DNA of 64,000 bases from Chamaecyparis obtusa (taxonomy: Eukaryota > Streptophyta > Pinopsida > Cupressales > Cupressaceae), in NCBI GenBank assembly GCA_027943335.1, contig BSBK01002929.1:1-64000 (forward strand), written 5' to 3'. The position numbers and the translations under genes are program-made. The notes beneath the pieces were generated by a model. The model had not been told where the DNA came from. It did not search any database and saw only the letters and a program-made list of their open reading frames with translations. Positions 1 to 10,139 of the stretch are shown here, piece by piece (positions within the stretch are counted from its first letter, which is position 1; every line of letters starts with the position of its first letter).

Positions 1-80
1 ATATGTATATATATATATATGTATATATATACATATACATACATATACATACATATATATACATATACATATATATACAT

Positions 81-152
<72 letters not shown>

Positions 153-273
153 TATATATACACACACACATATATATATATATATATACACACATATATA
201 TATATATATATACACATATATATATATACACATATATATATATACACACACATATATATATATATACATACAT

Positions 274-337
<64 letters not shown>

Positions 338-345
338 AAATATGT
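1..345. repeat. (TA)n / (TACA)n / (TG)n compound microsatellite
   Basis: The sequence is almost pure alternating TA with interspersed ACACA and ATACAT units, ending in a (TG)n run around 313-337. It is open in several frames only because TA/TG dinucleotides rarely make stops, so the 106-codon Tyr/Ile ORF here is not a gene. The tract can extrude cruciforms and is prone to length change and assembly collapse. Its left edge lies outside the window. Confidence 0.97.
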
Positions 346-420
346 ATGTATGCACACACATGTATGTCTGTATTGCAGTATAAATATATTGCCGTGTCAC
401 ATTTGAAAACCCTTACTCTT

Positions 421-1300
421 ATATATCCTCATGTTTAATCAATCTTTCTACATTTAGAAATTACTCTTATTTACATCTCTCATTGACATCTCTATCACAT
501 ATGAGATGAATGCATTGTTCAAACATGAATTGGAAATGCATAGACACTGTTTGATTAGTATGATTCTATTCATTTTAGTTTAATCAATCTTTCTACATTT
601 AGAAATTACTCTTGTTTGCCTATCTCATTGCAATCTCTAACACATAGGAAATTGAGTCATTGTTAAACCATGATTTGGAAATGCATGCATTTTTTGATTG
701 GTTTACTTGTATTCATTTAAGTTTAATCAATATTTTTGCATTTATCAATTACTCTTGTTTACATCTCTTCTTGCAATCTCTATCACATAGGAAATTAATT
801 TATTATTTAAACATGAGTTGGAAATGCGTGGACATTGTTTGATTGGTTTTCTTCTATTCATTTTAGTTTAATCAATCTTTTTGTATTTAGAAATGTCTCT
901 CCTTGACATCTCTCATTGAAATCTCTATCACATAGGAAATAAATTCGTTGTTCAAACATGATTTGGAAATGCATCTAGACATTGTTTGATTGGTTTGCTT
1001 CTATTCATTTTAGGTTAATCAATCTTGCTGCATTTAGAAATTACTGTTGTTTACACATATCATTGCAAGCCCTATCATATAGGAAATTAATTCATTGTTC
1101 AAACATGAATTGTAAATGCATAGCCATTATTTGATTGGTTTACTTCTATTCATGTCATTTTAATCAATCTTGTTACATTTAGCTGTTAATCTTGCTTACA
1201 TATCTAAACCTATAATTTGAAAATGCATACACATTTGTTGCATCCTATGAAAACATGGATTACACTTGAATTGGAAATGAATACACATGAAATTAAAACA
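421..1300. repeat. Tandem repeat, about 145-bp unit, six copies
   Basis: A landmark TTTAATCAATCTT followed by TACATTTAGAAATTACTCTTG recurs at 434, 579, 722, 867, about 1014 and 1158, a spacing of 143-147 bp. Each unit also contains CACATAGGAAATTAATTCATTG and a block reading ACATGAATTGGAAATGCAT then a TTTGATTGGTTT stretch. The copies are diverged and the last ones degrade into GAATTGGAAATGCATACACATG fragments up to about 1390. There is no coding potential. It could be a small satellite cluster or the minisatellite part of an old element; the unit length is in the nucleosome range. Confidence 0.9.
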
Positions 1301-1453
1301 TATTAAAACACAGATTAAACACTAATTGGAAATGCATACACATGAAAAGAAACATATTAGAACATGGATTATACATGAATTGGAAATTTATAGGGGAGAT
1401 GAGCCAATATGTAGCGAAGGGGTCCTAGATGAAACAAAAACCATGGTATGTGG
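1301..1453. other. Unassigned spacer
   Basis: Degenerate remnants of the preceding tandem repeat give way to unique-looking sequence. The open stretch at 1326-1532 crosses the start of the next repeat and has no recognisable motif. Confidence 0.5.
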
Positions 1454-2445
1454 TGTTAGAGCTTTTTCTTGTAGGGACAAACTTGACAAATATATGTGCT
1501 TGATTCTCAGTATTATGGACTCTCAAGTTTGACAAGAAATAGTCTAATTGATGAGGATTGGATAAGATCCTCCTTCTTCTTTGAGCTCCACAGGACTCAG
1601 GCGGGTATTGCCTAGATAATTTTACTGTGTTTCAAGTAAACTTTCAAATGGTGGATGAGGGTCTTCACTGCTATGCTATTATATTTCAAAATACTTCAAT
1701 AAAAGATCACTATACAAAAAACTAAGAATATCCTGATATAGAGCATGACAAGGGAAACTACAAAAGTAATAACATATAACAGTGGCATAAGGATATTCAT
1801 CCTTCTTCTTTTTCTAAGTTTGACTCAAGGAAGGTTAACCTCTTAGATTCTCTATTGAAGGAATCATCAATATGAACTATATCACTCAGATACAGTCCTA
1901 TCAAGATATGTATGAACTTAATAACAAAAATGTACTGGTAATGATATATTTTGTTCTTGATGACCAAATGATAACTGCATAACAAAATCAAACCAGTACC
2001 TAATCCTTGGGCAAATTGAGTCTTTGAATACAAATCCATAAGAAAACTTCAAAAAAATATAGTAGGATGCCTTACAAACTACATACAATTTGAATAGAAT
2101 GCCTTACAAACTATTCTGCCATTCCTATATTGTTATCATCAAAATCCTAACAATTATGTTTACTCTCTGAAATTACTTATGAACTTTAATCCTTTCCTTG
2201 AAAGAAATTCATAAATAATTAAACAAATTGCCTTGCAATAGGTATTCTTTTATATGCCTTACAAATAAAATCATACAAGAGTAGAACATAAAAGTAAAGA
2301 GACAATAAAAAAATAAGACAAATTGCAATGTATTTTATTTAAAATATTCCCATTTTAGTACATACAAGATTTTGAAGCTCATAAGTCTTTAGACACAAAA
2401 TTGAGAAGTCTTCTTTGCAGAAATTGTATTCATCCAATCATACTT
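1454..2445 (-). repeat. Element terminus shared with 57490-58460 (LTR-like end, family E1/E9)
   Basis: It begins with TGTTAGAG and then runs in parallel with 57490 onward: both have TTTTTCTTGTAGGG, then CTTGATTCTCAGT, TTGATGAGGATTGGATAAGA and CTCCACAGGACTCAGG-like blocks, and later CAAGGAAGGTTAACCTC, over about 1 kb. Similarity fades near 2440. At the 57490 copy the same TGTTAG end is flanked by a 5-bp target duplication, so 1454 is likely a real element boundary. Orientation is inferred from the minus-strand ORF to the right. I could not find the matching far end of this copy. Confidence 0.7.
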
Positions 2446-2790
2446 TACAAAAGAGAGTAGAACTCCTATTTATAGCTAAACCATATTGGAATCCTTAAAT
2501 GAGTAAGGATGCAACAAGCTTTGGATGGTTTGAGCCCTAAACCTAAAAATAGAAAAGACAAAAAAAAACAAAGAGGCCCTTAGGCGGTGGAGAGACAAAA
2601 AAACTCTTAGACTCTTCTGATATTTGATCTTTTTGTTTTTGATAACTAACACCTTTGTCCAGAGATATTCTTGATAGCTTCATTAAGTTATTACGAGATA
2701 TGATGACCGCCATTTCAGGCTAACCTACACCATTCTTCATAAATAGCTATCATCCCTGTGCTCTTAGGTCAGGTGTTAGATATTTAGGTG
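2446..2790. other. Spacer between element end and broken ORF
   Basis: Sequence that differs from the 57490 copy. It includes an A-rich patch (2550-2580). Reading on the minus strand this would be the 3' part of the element between the ORF stop and its LTR-like end. No gene is visible. Confidence 0.4.
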
Positions 2791-2796
2791 TCCTCT

Positions 2797-5700
2797 TTAC
2801 TCTTCATCCATAATGTCGAGGTCAACTACATTAGGATTTTTCTTCTTGGGCTTCGTAAGGAAATCCCATGCAGTCACCTCCTCCTTTGTTGGCCACTGAT
2901 ACTCTTGAATGCTTTGCAATTGTTCCTTTTGTCTTTCCCACCTGACATCTGCAATTATATTGACATTTGTTATGAATTTATTAAAATCCATCTCGGCTTT
3001 AAATGCTTCATCAATAATTGTATTAAAGCAATCCATATCTACTTCATTGCTATCATTAATAAAAGCCTCTTTTTTAGGCAATAGGAGATCAAAATCTGAT
3101 CTCCATGTATCCAAATTCTTTATTGCTCCATCCTATGTCTTGATCCGAGGAATGAACCTTTGAAATTAGGTCCAAACATTAATATCCTTGCCTCGATCTG
3201 ATTTTCTTTACCCTTAAAGAAGGATAAAGTTACTGTTATCTTCTCAATCTCATCCCCTACTTACAAAACTGATTCTGGGAGATCTGTCCTCAGGGGTTGT
3301 ACAACTGCTAATCTATCAAATAATGAGGTCCTATCTAATCAAGTTCCATAATAAGTATTTAATATAGAAACAAAATTATTCACCTCACTTTGTAGTTTAG
3401 GCAACTTACTATAAGCAGTGTACACTATATCTATCTTCTCTTTTAAAACTTCTATTCTATGCTGCAAAATTTTTATTAAGGCTTGTAAAATAGCCTCATT
3501 CTGCTCTATTTTCCCCTATTCTATTGTTGCAGTAGATTCTTCTCCACCTACACTCAGGTTTTCTGATCGTGGAGGTTGTTCTGGTGGTGGAGGTGCAATC
3601 ACAGGCATATTTATTATCTGCTGAGATAAATCTTCTACTATTTTCTCCAATGCCTTTTCTTTCAGGATATGTACTTCTCTATCCCTAACCAGTGCACTAT
3701 AATCTTCAAATAGGTTCTTGAACCTATCTGAAAGTTTCTTAGATTTATCCTCATTTAATCTTGCAAAGTGTGTGACGACTTATGAAATCTCTAGATCTCC
3801 TGTATTATGGATAGAGCATACAATCTTATCCCCTTCCATTTTTTCTTGAACATTCAGAAGAGAAGGCTTCTGATCCTTGGGATGCAAGCTCCACATAGAT
3901 AATGCTTGATTCTTTGGGCTATACCCAAATCCTTTTATAATATCCCCTATTTGAGTCTCTGAAGAAAAGTTTAGATCTGGCTACCTTTTGATTTGATCTA
4001 TTATGAAGGTAGAGGCAAGGTCCCAAACAAACACACATAGCATATTGCTAGCCTTTACTAACTTCTTGGCCTCTTTAGGAGTGATTGTTTCAGACTCAGG
4101 ATCATAATCTCTCAAAGTTTGAATAGCTTCATTAGGCACTTAGCCTTCTTAATTCTATGATTTGTACATTAGAAGAAACCTATTGTTGCTTATTCCATAA
4201 AAGAAAATTCTTGAACTCATTTGTCTTTATGAATTCATCATCCTTTAAGAAAGCATCCTGTTGGAGCAATCTTTCATCTTGGCAGAGAGCCAAAGGAAAC
4301 TCTATTTCTTCTACCACTTCTCTTTATTTTCTCTTCTCTTTTTTGATCTTATTTCTTAATTGGTGGTTATATTCTCTATTTCTAGTAATTAGAGCTCCCA
4401 CTCTATCTTTTTCCTTCTTAGCATCCCTCACTTGTGAGGGCTCTCCAACTTGCAACTTTTGCCTTTTGAGAGGAGGCTCACTGGTATCCTAAGAACTAGG
4501 TAGCTATGTCAAATCCACAATAGTATTTTTATCAGCTCCCTGCTCAGTAGGAGGTGGCTGTTCCATGGCAGGAAGGATATGTATTGAATAGCCATCACTT
4601 TCTTCTTCATACTCTGATGAAGAGTGCTTTTCCTTTTCCCTCTCTTTATCATCAATTAATCCTTCCAAATAATTGACCAAAGCATTAAAATTGGCCATCA
4701 TTTGATCAAGCCTCTATAAATAGGGCCATGTGGGGTAAAAGCCTCCAAAGGGAATTCCCTTCTTCTTCAGCTACTTCTCAAAATACAACAAATCCTAGAA
4801 TTGTTGTGCTCTCCTCTGTACCTCCTCATCCTCTAAGATATTCCTAATAAGTTCCTCCTCAGGACATTTCTCATGTCTATTGCTTATAGGAATAGTGGGA
4901 GTATAAAATTTTCTAGCAATAACAATGAAATCCTCAGTATCAACATATCTGTACAAGGTATCACTCATTTTATAGTGGCCTAACCAGCCATTTAGTTCAT
5001 TTAATGCATTCTTCCCAATTGTGAAGTTGCATACTTTGAAATGCCTAGGGGTAAAAGTTCCCTTTCTGTGTGGGGCCAAGTGCTCCTTATCAGTTAACAT
5101 GAGTTGCCAAATGAACTCTAGTACTGCAATCCTTGGTGGAACATAAAATGGGAGGACATGAGGTGGCTGGGGGCACCCATAAACTTTGATTATTGTATAA
5201 GTTTTCTCATAATAAAAATCACCCCAGTTGTGATTTCCTGTCCACTTGTCAACAAATTGACAAGGCCTTAGTAACTACAAAAATTTCACTAGTAGTCTAG
5301 ACAGATTCAATCCTAAACTGAACAAAATTGGTTGTACTATCTAGTTCTAAAAGGCATAAAAATCACACTCCTTGAAAGTAAAATTCCATGCCCTTATCCA
5401 CAACTGGATTGGATTAGGTTGACCATTCCACACCATTTTAGGTTGGAGCTAATGCAAATCCATGATATCATAATTTTGATACAAAATGAGATGCATCAAT
5501 AGTGAGTAATGCATAAACCTAGGAGATGGCTCCTTTCTCCTAATAGCATTAAGTCCTTCATGCATTTTATTTATTACATATCCTATGTAATCATATCCTC
5601 TGCTTACATGGAGACTTTGTGAATCTAGCACCATCATCAGAATGTCAGATGAAATCCTCTCTACACCCCCATCCAGTCCCAACACTCTGCACAACCCATA

Positions 5701-6300
5701 TGTAATGTACTTGATATAGAAATTCAAATCCTTGTAGAAGTATGGAGTAGCCCTTGGTGTTGCTACAATGTAATTTTTTTTGGGCTTGGGGACATAATTT
5801 TGGATTTCTCTAGCAACTAGGGTTGACTCCCTAACGTATCTATTTGCCTAAGCTTGCAAATTAATCTCAGTGGCCATTGGGATATGTATACCAAAAGATT
5901 TCATAAAATTATTTCTATCCACTGTGACCAGGGCTGAGCCATCACCTTTCCTTATTGTTTTTGACATGAGATCATATCTGTTGGCCAATTCAATGAACAA
6001 ATCTATATCTAGGAAGACATCTGGAACTATCAACCTAGCCAAGCTTGAGGTCCAAGGATTTGAAATAGGCACTGGGCTTTTAGAATTCTTATAAAAGTAT
6101 CTAAACAAATACATTCCATACACATCATGTGTCTTCTCATCTCTACAAAATGCTAAATCATCAGTGAAAATTTTGTCACTGACCTTTTTGTTTTGCGTCG
6201 ACCTAGGCAACAAAGTGATAAACTCATCTGAGTAACTCTCCTTCCCTTTATCTTTATCTCCCTTACTAGTAGAAGCTCCGCTCATCATTGGTTGACTCAT
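2797..6300 (-). pseudogene. Large broken ORF of unknown function in an LTR-like element
   Basis: On the minus strand a protein-like reading starts at 6300 (MSQPMMSGASTSKGDKDKGK) and can be followed to 2797, about 1170 codons. Open blocks lie at 6300-5848, 5727-5449, 5100-4795, 4701-4504 and 3114-2797, all in the same frame. Between about 4100 and 3140 the readable frame is a different one, so at least two compensating frameshifts plus several nonsense codons are present. The N-terminus is globular-looking. The middle has Lys/Glu/Ser-rich linkers and a PPPPEQPP stretch, and the C-terminal third is helical and charged. I see no zinc knuckle, protease, RT, RNase H or integrase motif. It could be a divergent Gag or an extra ORF of a non-autonomous LTR element; its function is unknown. 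Confidence 0.6.
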
Positions 6301-6479
6301 TCTTGATCAATTGATAAAATTCTTGTAGAAATTCTGAACTTATGAACTCTTTGATTGTTGGAAAACTCAGAAAATCTTGTAACTTTCTAGCTTTGGCTCT
6401 CTGAAATGCTTGGTGAATTTAGAATGAATAACAACTAGCTGTATTTATTTTGAAGAATTGACTGCATCAGACCATTTGA

Positions 6480-7960
6480 GAGTCAAGCTTTATAAATCAT
6501 GTCACTTTCATCATTACTTGGCACACTTTGAACTCAATTCACTAGCCGAGAGCCGAAAAAGTGACAGGCAATCAAAATTTTGATTTCTAGCGACCTAGCA
6601 ACTACACAACTTCTCACAGTCGCTAAAAAACTTGGTGCTTTTTTAATATTTTCAGAGATTAAGTGACTAAAGGGAAATATTAGTCGCTGAATGTTTTAAT
6701 CTTTTTAAAACTCATCTTGAGATCTGGCGACTGAAGGCAGAAATCACAGTCACTAAATATTTTGGCATCTTATGATTTTATTTAGAGACTTAAAGACTAC
6801 CATTGATCCTTGATCCGACGGCTCTCAACACTTTCTCATTTTTTTAAATGTTTCCCTTTTGAGACTCCATGACTATAGTCAATCTCCTCATCACTGAATG
6901 TTTTAGCTTTCTTTGTTTTTACCTTGATATTCAGCGACCACCGTTAGGTCTTAATCTAACAGCCTGTCTTAAGTCTCTTGAAACTTTAATTTTACATTGT
7001 GAGATTTAGCGACTATAGTCATTTCATTGTCGCTGCAAGATTTATCATTTTCTAATTTCATTTTGAGACCTTGTGACTACCCTTAGATCTTAATCTAACG
7101 GTCTTCCTTAAGTCTCCTTACCTTTACTTTTCATTGAGAGACCCGGTGACTGCAGTGTGTCTCTTAATTGCCAAAACTTTGTTGACTTTTCAAACTTTTC
7201 TAGAAACTACTCGACCTTGACCATCTGGAGATCTAGTGACTGTGGAGAAGTCTCTTAATCGCTGCAACTTTTACTAAACCTTGACTTCTTCTCGCGACTT
7301 CATGCCAACCACATGATCTAAATCTGACGGTGCACATTATCTAAATAAAACCTTTGATATATTTAAAAAATATGAGATGTAATGCTGGCCACATGATCTC
7401 AATCCAATGGTAGTCGCTCAATCACTGTAGTTTTGGGATGACATCACCTTTATTAAGCGATTAAGAGACAACTATTAGATCTTGGCTTTTGAAGAGGATA
7501 ATCGACGGTAGTCGCACAATCTCATGAACTTTACTTTGACTTTGACTTTTTGAATAGATCTGGCAGCTAAATAAAAATACACCACTTAATGATATTTCAA
7601 GACTTGGCAACTATAGTCATTCTCATAGTCGCTGAAAGATTCATCACTTTGTCATTTTATTTGGAGATCGCTCGACTAAGGGTAAATAGGATCCAGAGAT
7701 TGGGCGACTATAGTTACTTTCAAAATACTTTTCAGTGTAGTCACTGGATCTCATAAAGCACATTAGATCATTCAAAGACTACCCACTTGAAGGCATTTCA
7801 CTGAGTTGCTTGTGAAAAGAGAATATTCTCATAACTTGAAGAGATCACATGACTGAAGGGTTTTGGGATGTCGCTAGACTAAAAGGAATATGCCAATTTT
7901 TTTAAGAGACTAAGCGTCTGGATGGGAAAAGTAAAAAACACATGCTTAAAGGGCCTTTTA
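6480..7960. repeat. Degenerate GCGACT/AGTCGC motif tract
   Basis: Upstream (minus sense) of the broken ORF, short units resembling GAGATCTGGCGACTGAAGG and CAGTCGCTGAATGTTTT recur irregularly on both strands, for example at 6590, 6690, 6725, 7015, 7075, 7140, 7230, 7610 and 7680. They often alternate with GATCTTAATCTAACGG. No ORF is visible. The same motif vocabulary reappears in the long repeats at 39960-41000 and 55440-56510 and in E9. It would lie in the promoter/leader part of the element if the minus-strand ORF reading is right. Confidence 0.65.
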
Positions 7961-8461
7961 AGTGATTTTTAAAAAGTAACAATGGAATAGAACCCGACTA
8001 AGCCTTTCTAGGGTTTTTTGGATTTTAAGGGTATTTTAACCTAGCGCCTAGGGTTTTTTCAACCTTAATCAAATTTTGAGCTCTGGGAATGGAGATTTGT
8101 AAAAAATTTTCAACATGAAAATAGGGAAAGCGTCAAAGGATCAAAATTCAAAGGGTAACCTCAAAAATTAGGGAATACCACCAACGTGTGGTATTTGAAA
8201 TTAGGTAATTATTTCAATTGATACCCTTGTAGTGTTCACTTATGTTGTATTCCACCATTCAAAGTGAATGGGTGAGATTTGCAAGATAATTCAGTGCTAT
8301 AAAGCTCTTCAAATAGTAGAGTGTCCTCATTGCATTATCGATTCAAAGTGGATATGAATGAAAGAAATCTTGAATAGAAAGAAGATAGGATTATTGAATG
8401 AGTTTGTGATCGAATTTGGGGAGACTTGAGATGTAAGTAAGATGAATTAACACATAGTTAA
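7961..8461. other. No gene recognised
   Basis: AT-rich sequence with no ORF or repeat structure I can assign. It may hold the far end of the element that starts at 1454, but no terminal motif or target duplication was found. Confidence 0.4.
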
Positions 8462-8519
8462 TGTCACTACAAGGAAGAGTGAAGGATTACACTTTTTTCA
8501 CTTGTCCTTTGTAGTGACA
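8462..8519. repeat. Short foldback with CACTACAA-type arms
   Basis: The left arm TGTCACTACAAGGAAGAGTG and the right arm (reverse complement beginning TGTCACTACAAAGGACAAGT) face each other across a loop of about 13 bases. CACTACAA is the usual terminal motif of CACTA DNA transposons, so this may be a miniature relic or two abutting ends. A third copy of the arm, ACTACAAGGAAGAGTG, lies near 8597. No transposase is present. Confidence 0.6.
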
Positions 8520-8619
8520 AAAATTAGGAGTTGAAGTGTTTAGAAATTTATACACTTTTATTCTAACACATTTTAATACCTAAAAGGCTCTCAACTACAA
8601 GGAAGAGTGTAGGGTGGTA

Positions 8620-9200
8620 ACTATTTTAAAATATGCTCAAGTTGGTTTGAATGGTGGCCATGAGATTGAATTCCATGCAATCACCATTATAGTTTTACAC
8701 ATCACACTGAGAAGCTTGACGAGTTGGGCCAATACGTGTCTTGGTCACTGCACCAAAATTCCCAAATTTGGACACCTAGGACATAAAAGTCTCCTACAAG
8801 AGGCAAGAAAACTATAAAATTAAAAATAAACGTGCTTCCAATAACACATACTACCCTATGCCTAAGTGCATGCACTTGTGAACACCTTAGATGAGTCATC
8901 CTATTACCAGTTTTGGAATGCAACGAAATATATTTAAAACCAATTGAACATAATTGGAAATGAAAAACATGTCCTATTCATGTATTCACAACACATAGTT
9001 GTAGTTCACATCTGGTAGTACAAATAAAAAAGTAAAACATATACATGTATGATTGTATCAATTGTATAAACAATTGTATCAATTGGACAACTAGGACATA
9101 CAAACAGGAAAACTAGGAGCTAGTGAGGTAGGTTCTATAATCAGCCAAAAATGGTCTAGTAAACTATAAGCCCGCTCGCTAAACATTAAATTTAAATACT
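8620..9200. other. No gene recognised
   Basis: Two short overlapping ORFs on opposite strands (8614-8923) have no conserved motif. The interval is otherwise featureless and AT-rich. Confidence 0.4.
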
Positions 9201-10116
9201 AGACTACATCTTGCGCTTAATCAATTTTGTACATTTATTTAATCTCTTATTTCTTGATCAAATCATCATTTTATCATTTCTTCGATGATGTCCTAAAGTT
9301 TAGCCACTTTATCCTAAGCTTTATTTAATTAAAAGAACACGTCCCCTTTTAATTAAATGAAATCTACTTTATCCTATGTGTGCACATGAAAAAGGAATTT
9401 CCTAATTTAAAAAAAAATAAAAAGACTTTTTGTCTACACATTAAATGCACACTTTCCTAGATGAGTGAAATCTCCTTTTTCCTCTCAATCTCTTCTACAC
9501 ATATTTTTGCCTCTTAACCATGTCCATTGATTTTGCCTCTTGAGAATCTTGTGCACCAAAGCCAAAATGAGGATTATTCTCCACCCTTAGATTTTGCCTC
9601 TTAATCTCTCACCATCCATTGCTCTTTAAAAAGGAGGCTCTCTCCTCAATTTTGCATATATCTTTCACTCATGCTATTGTTATGCTATCATTTTTTCTAC
9701 TTGCATTCTTGGAACACTTGGAGCACTCACTTGCATCTTGCATAATAGTTTACTTTACTTGCATCTTAGACTAGTATTTCCTTATTACATTTAGCTTGGA
9801 TCACATAGCTTAATTAAGAGGTATTGTAATCTTTCTAGATTAACTTTACTTTCCTTGTTCTTGAATTTGCATCATAGCTTAATTCTTGCATCTCATCTCA
9901 GATTAATTTCATTTGCATCACCATTTGAATCTTCCATTTAATGGTGCACCTTGCAAGGGTCTCTCTTTAAGGTTCATTTGAGAGCTACCATTCATACCAT
10001 TTTAGATTCTTGTACATCATAGATAACAGACTATAAGCCGCTTCTTGAGACTTCCTTCTTCATGGATTGACTCAAGTGTAATAGTTTATAGAAGTGTGTC
10101 ACATTTTCACCACACA
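9201..10116 (+). mobile_element. Probable 5' LTR (3' part) of a Ty3/gypsy element
   Basis: The end CACCACACA at 10108-10116 is followed directly by a primer-binding-like sequence (next entry). About 480 bp upstream, CTCTTTAAAAAGGAGG at 9621-9636 resembles a TATA region; it is close to the ATTATAAAAGGAGG of the E7 LTRs. The left edge of the LTR and its 3' partner were not found, so the length and the link to the pol remnant at 15.4 kb are inferences. Confidence 0.4.
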
Positions 10117-10118
10117 TT

Positions 10119-10137
10119 TTTGGCACCCACCATGGGG
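10119..10137 (+). promoter_or_regulatory. Candidate tRNA primer-binding site
   Basis: TTGGCACCCACCATGGGGA lies two bases after a CACACA end. This TTGGCxCCCACCxTGGGG layout is familiar from plant Ty3/gypsy primer-binding sites. If correct, the element is on the plus strand, the same strand as the gypsy pol remnant downstream. Confidence 0.45.
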
Positions 10138-10139
10138 AT

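Noticed and set aside
19..339. 106-codon Tyr/Ile-rich ORF
   Set aside because: It is an artefact of TA/TACA/TG repeats, which contain few stops in any frame; not a gene.
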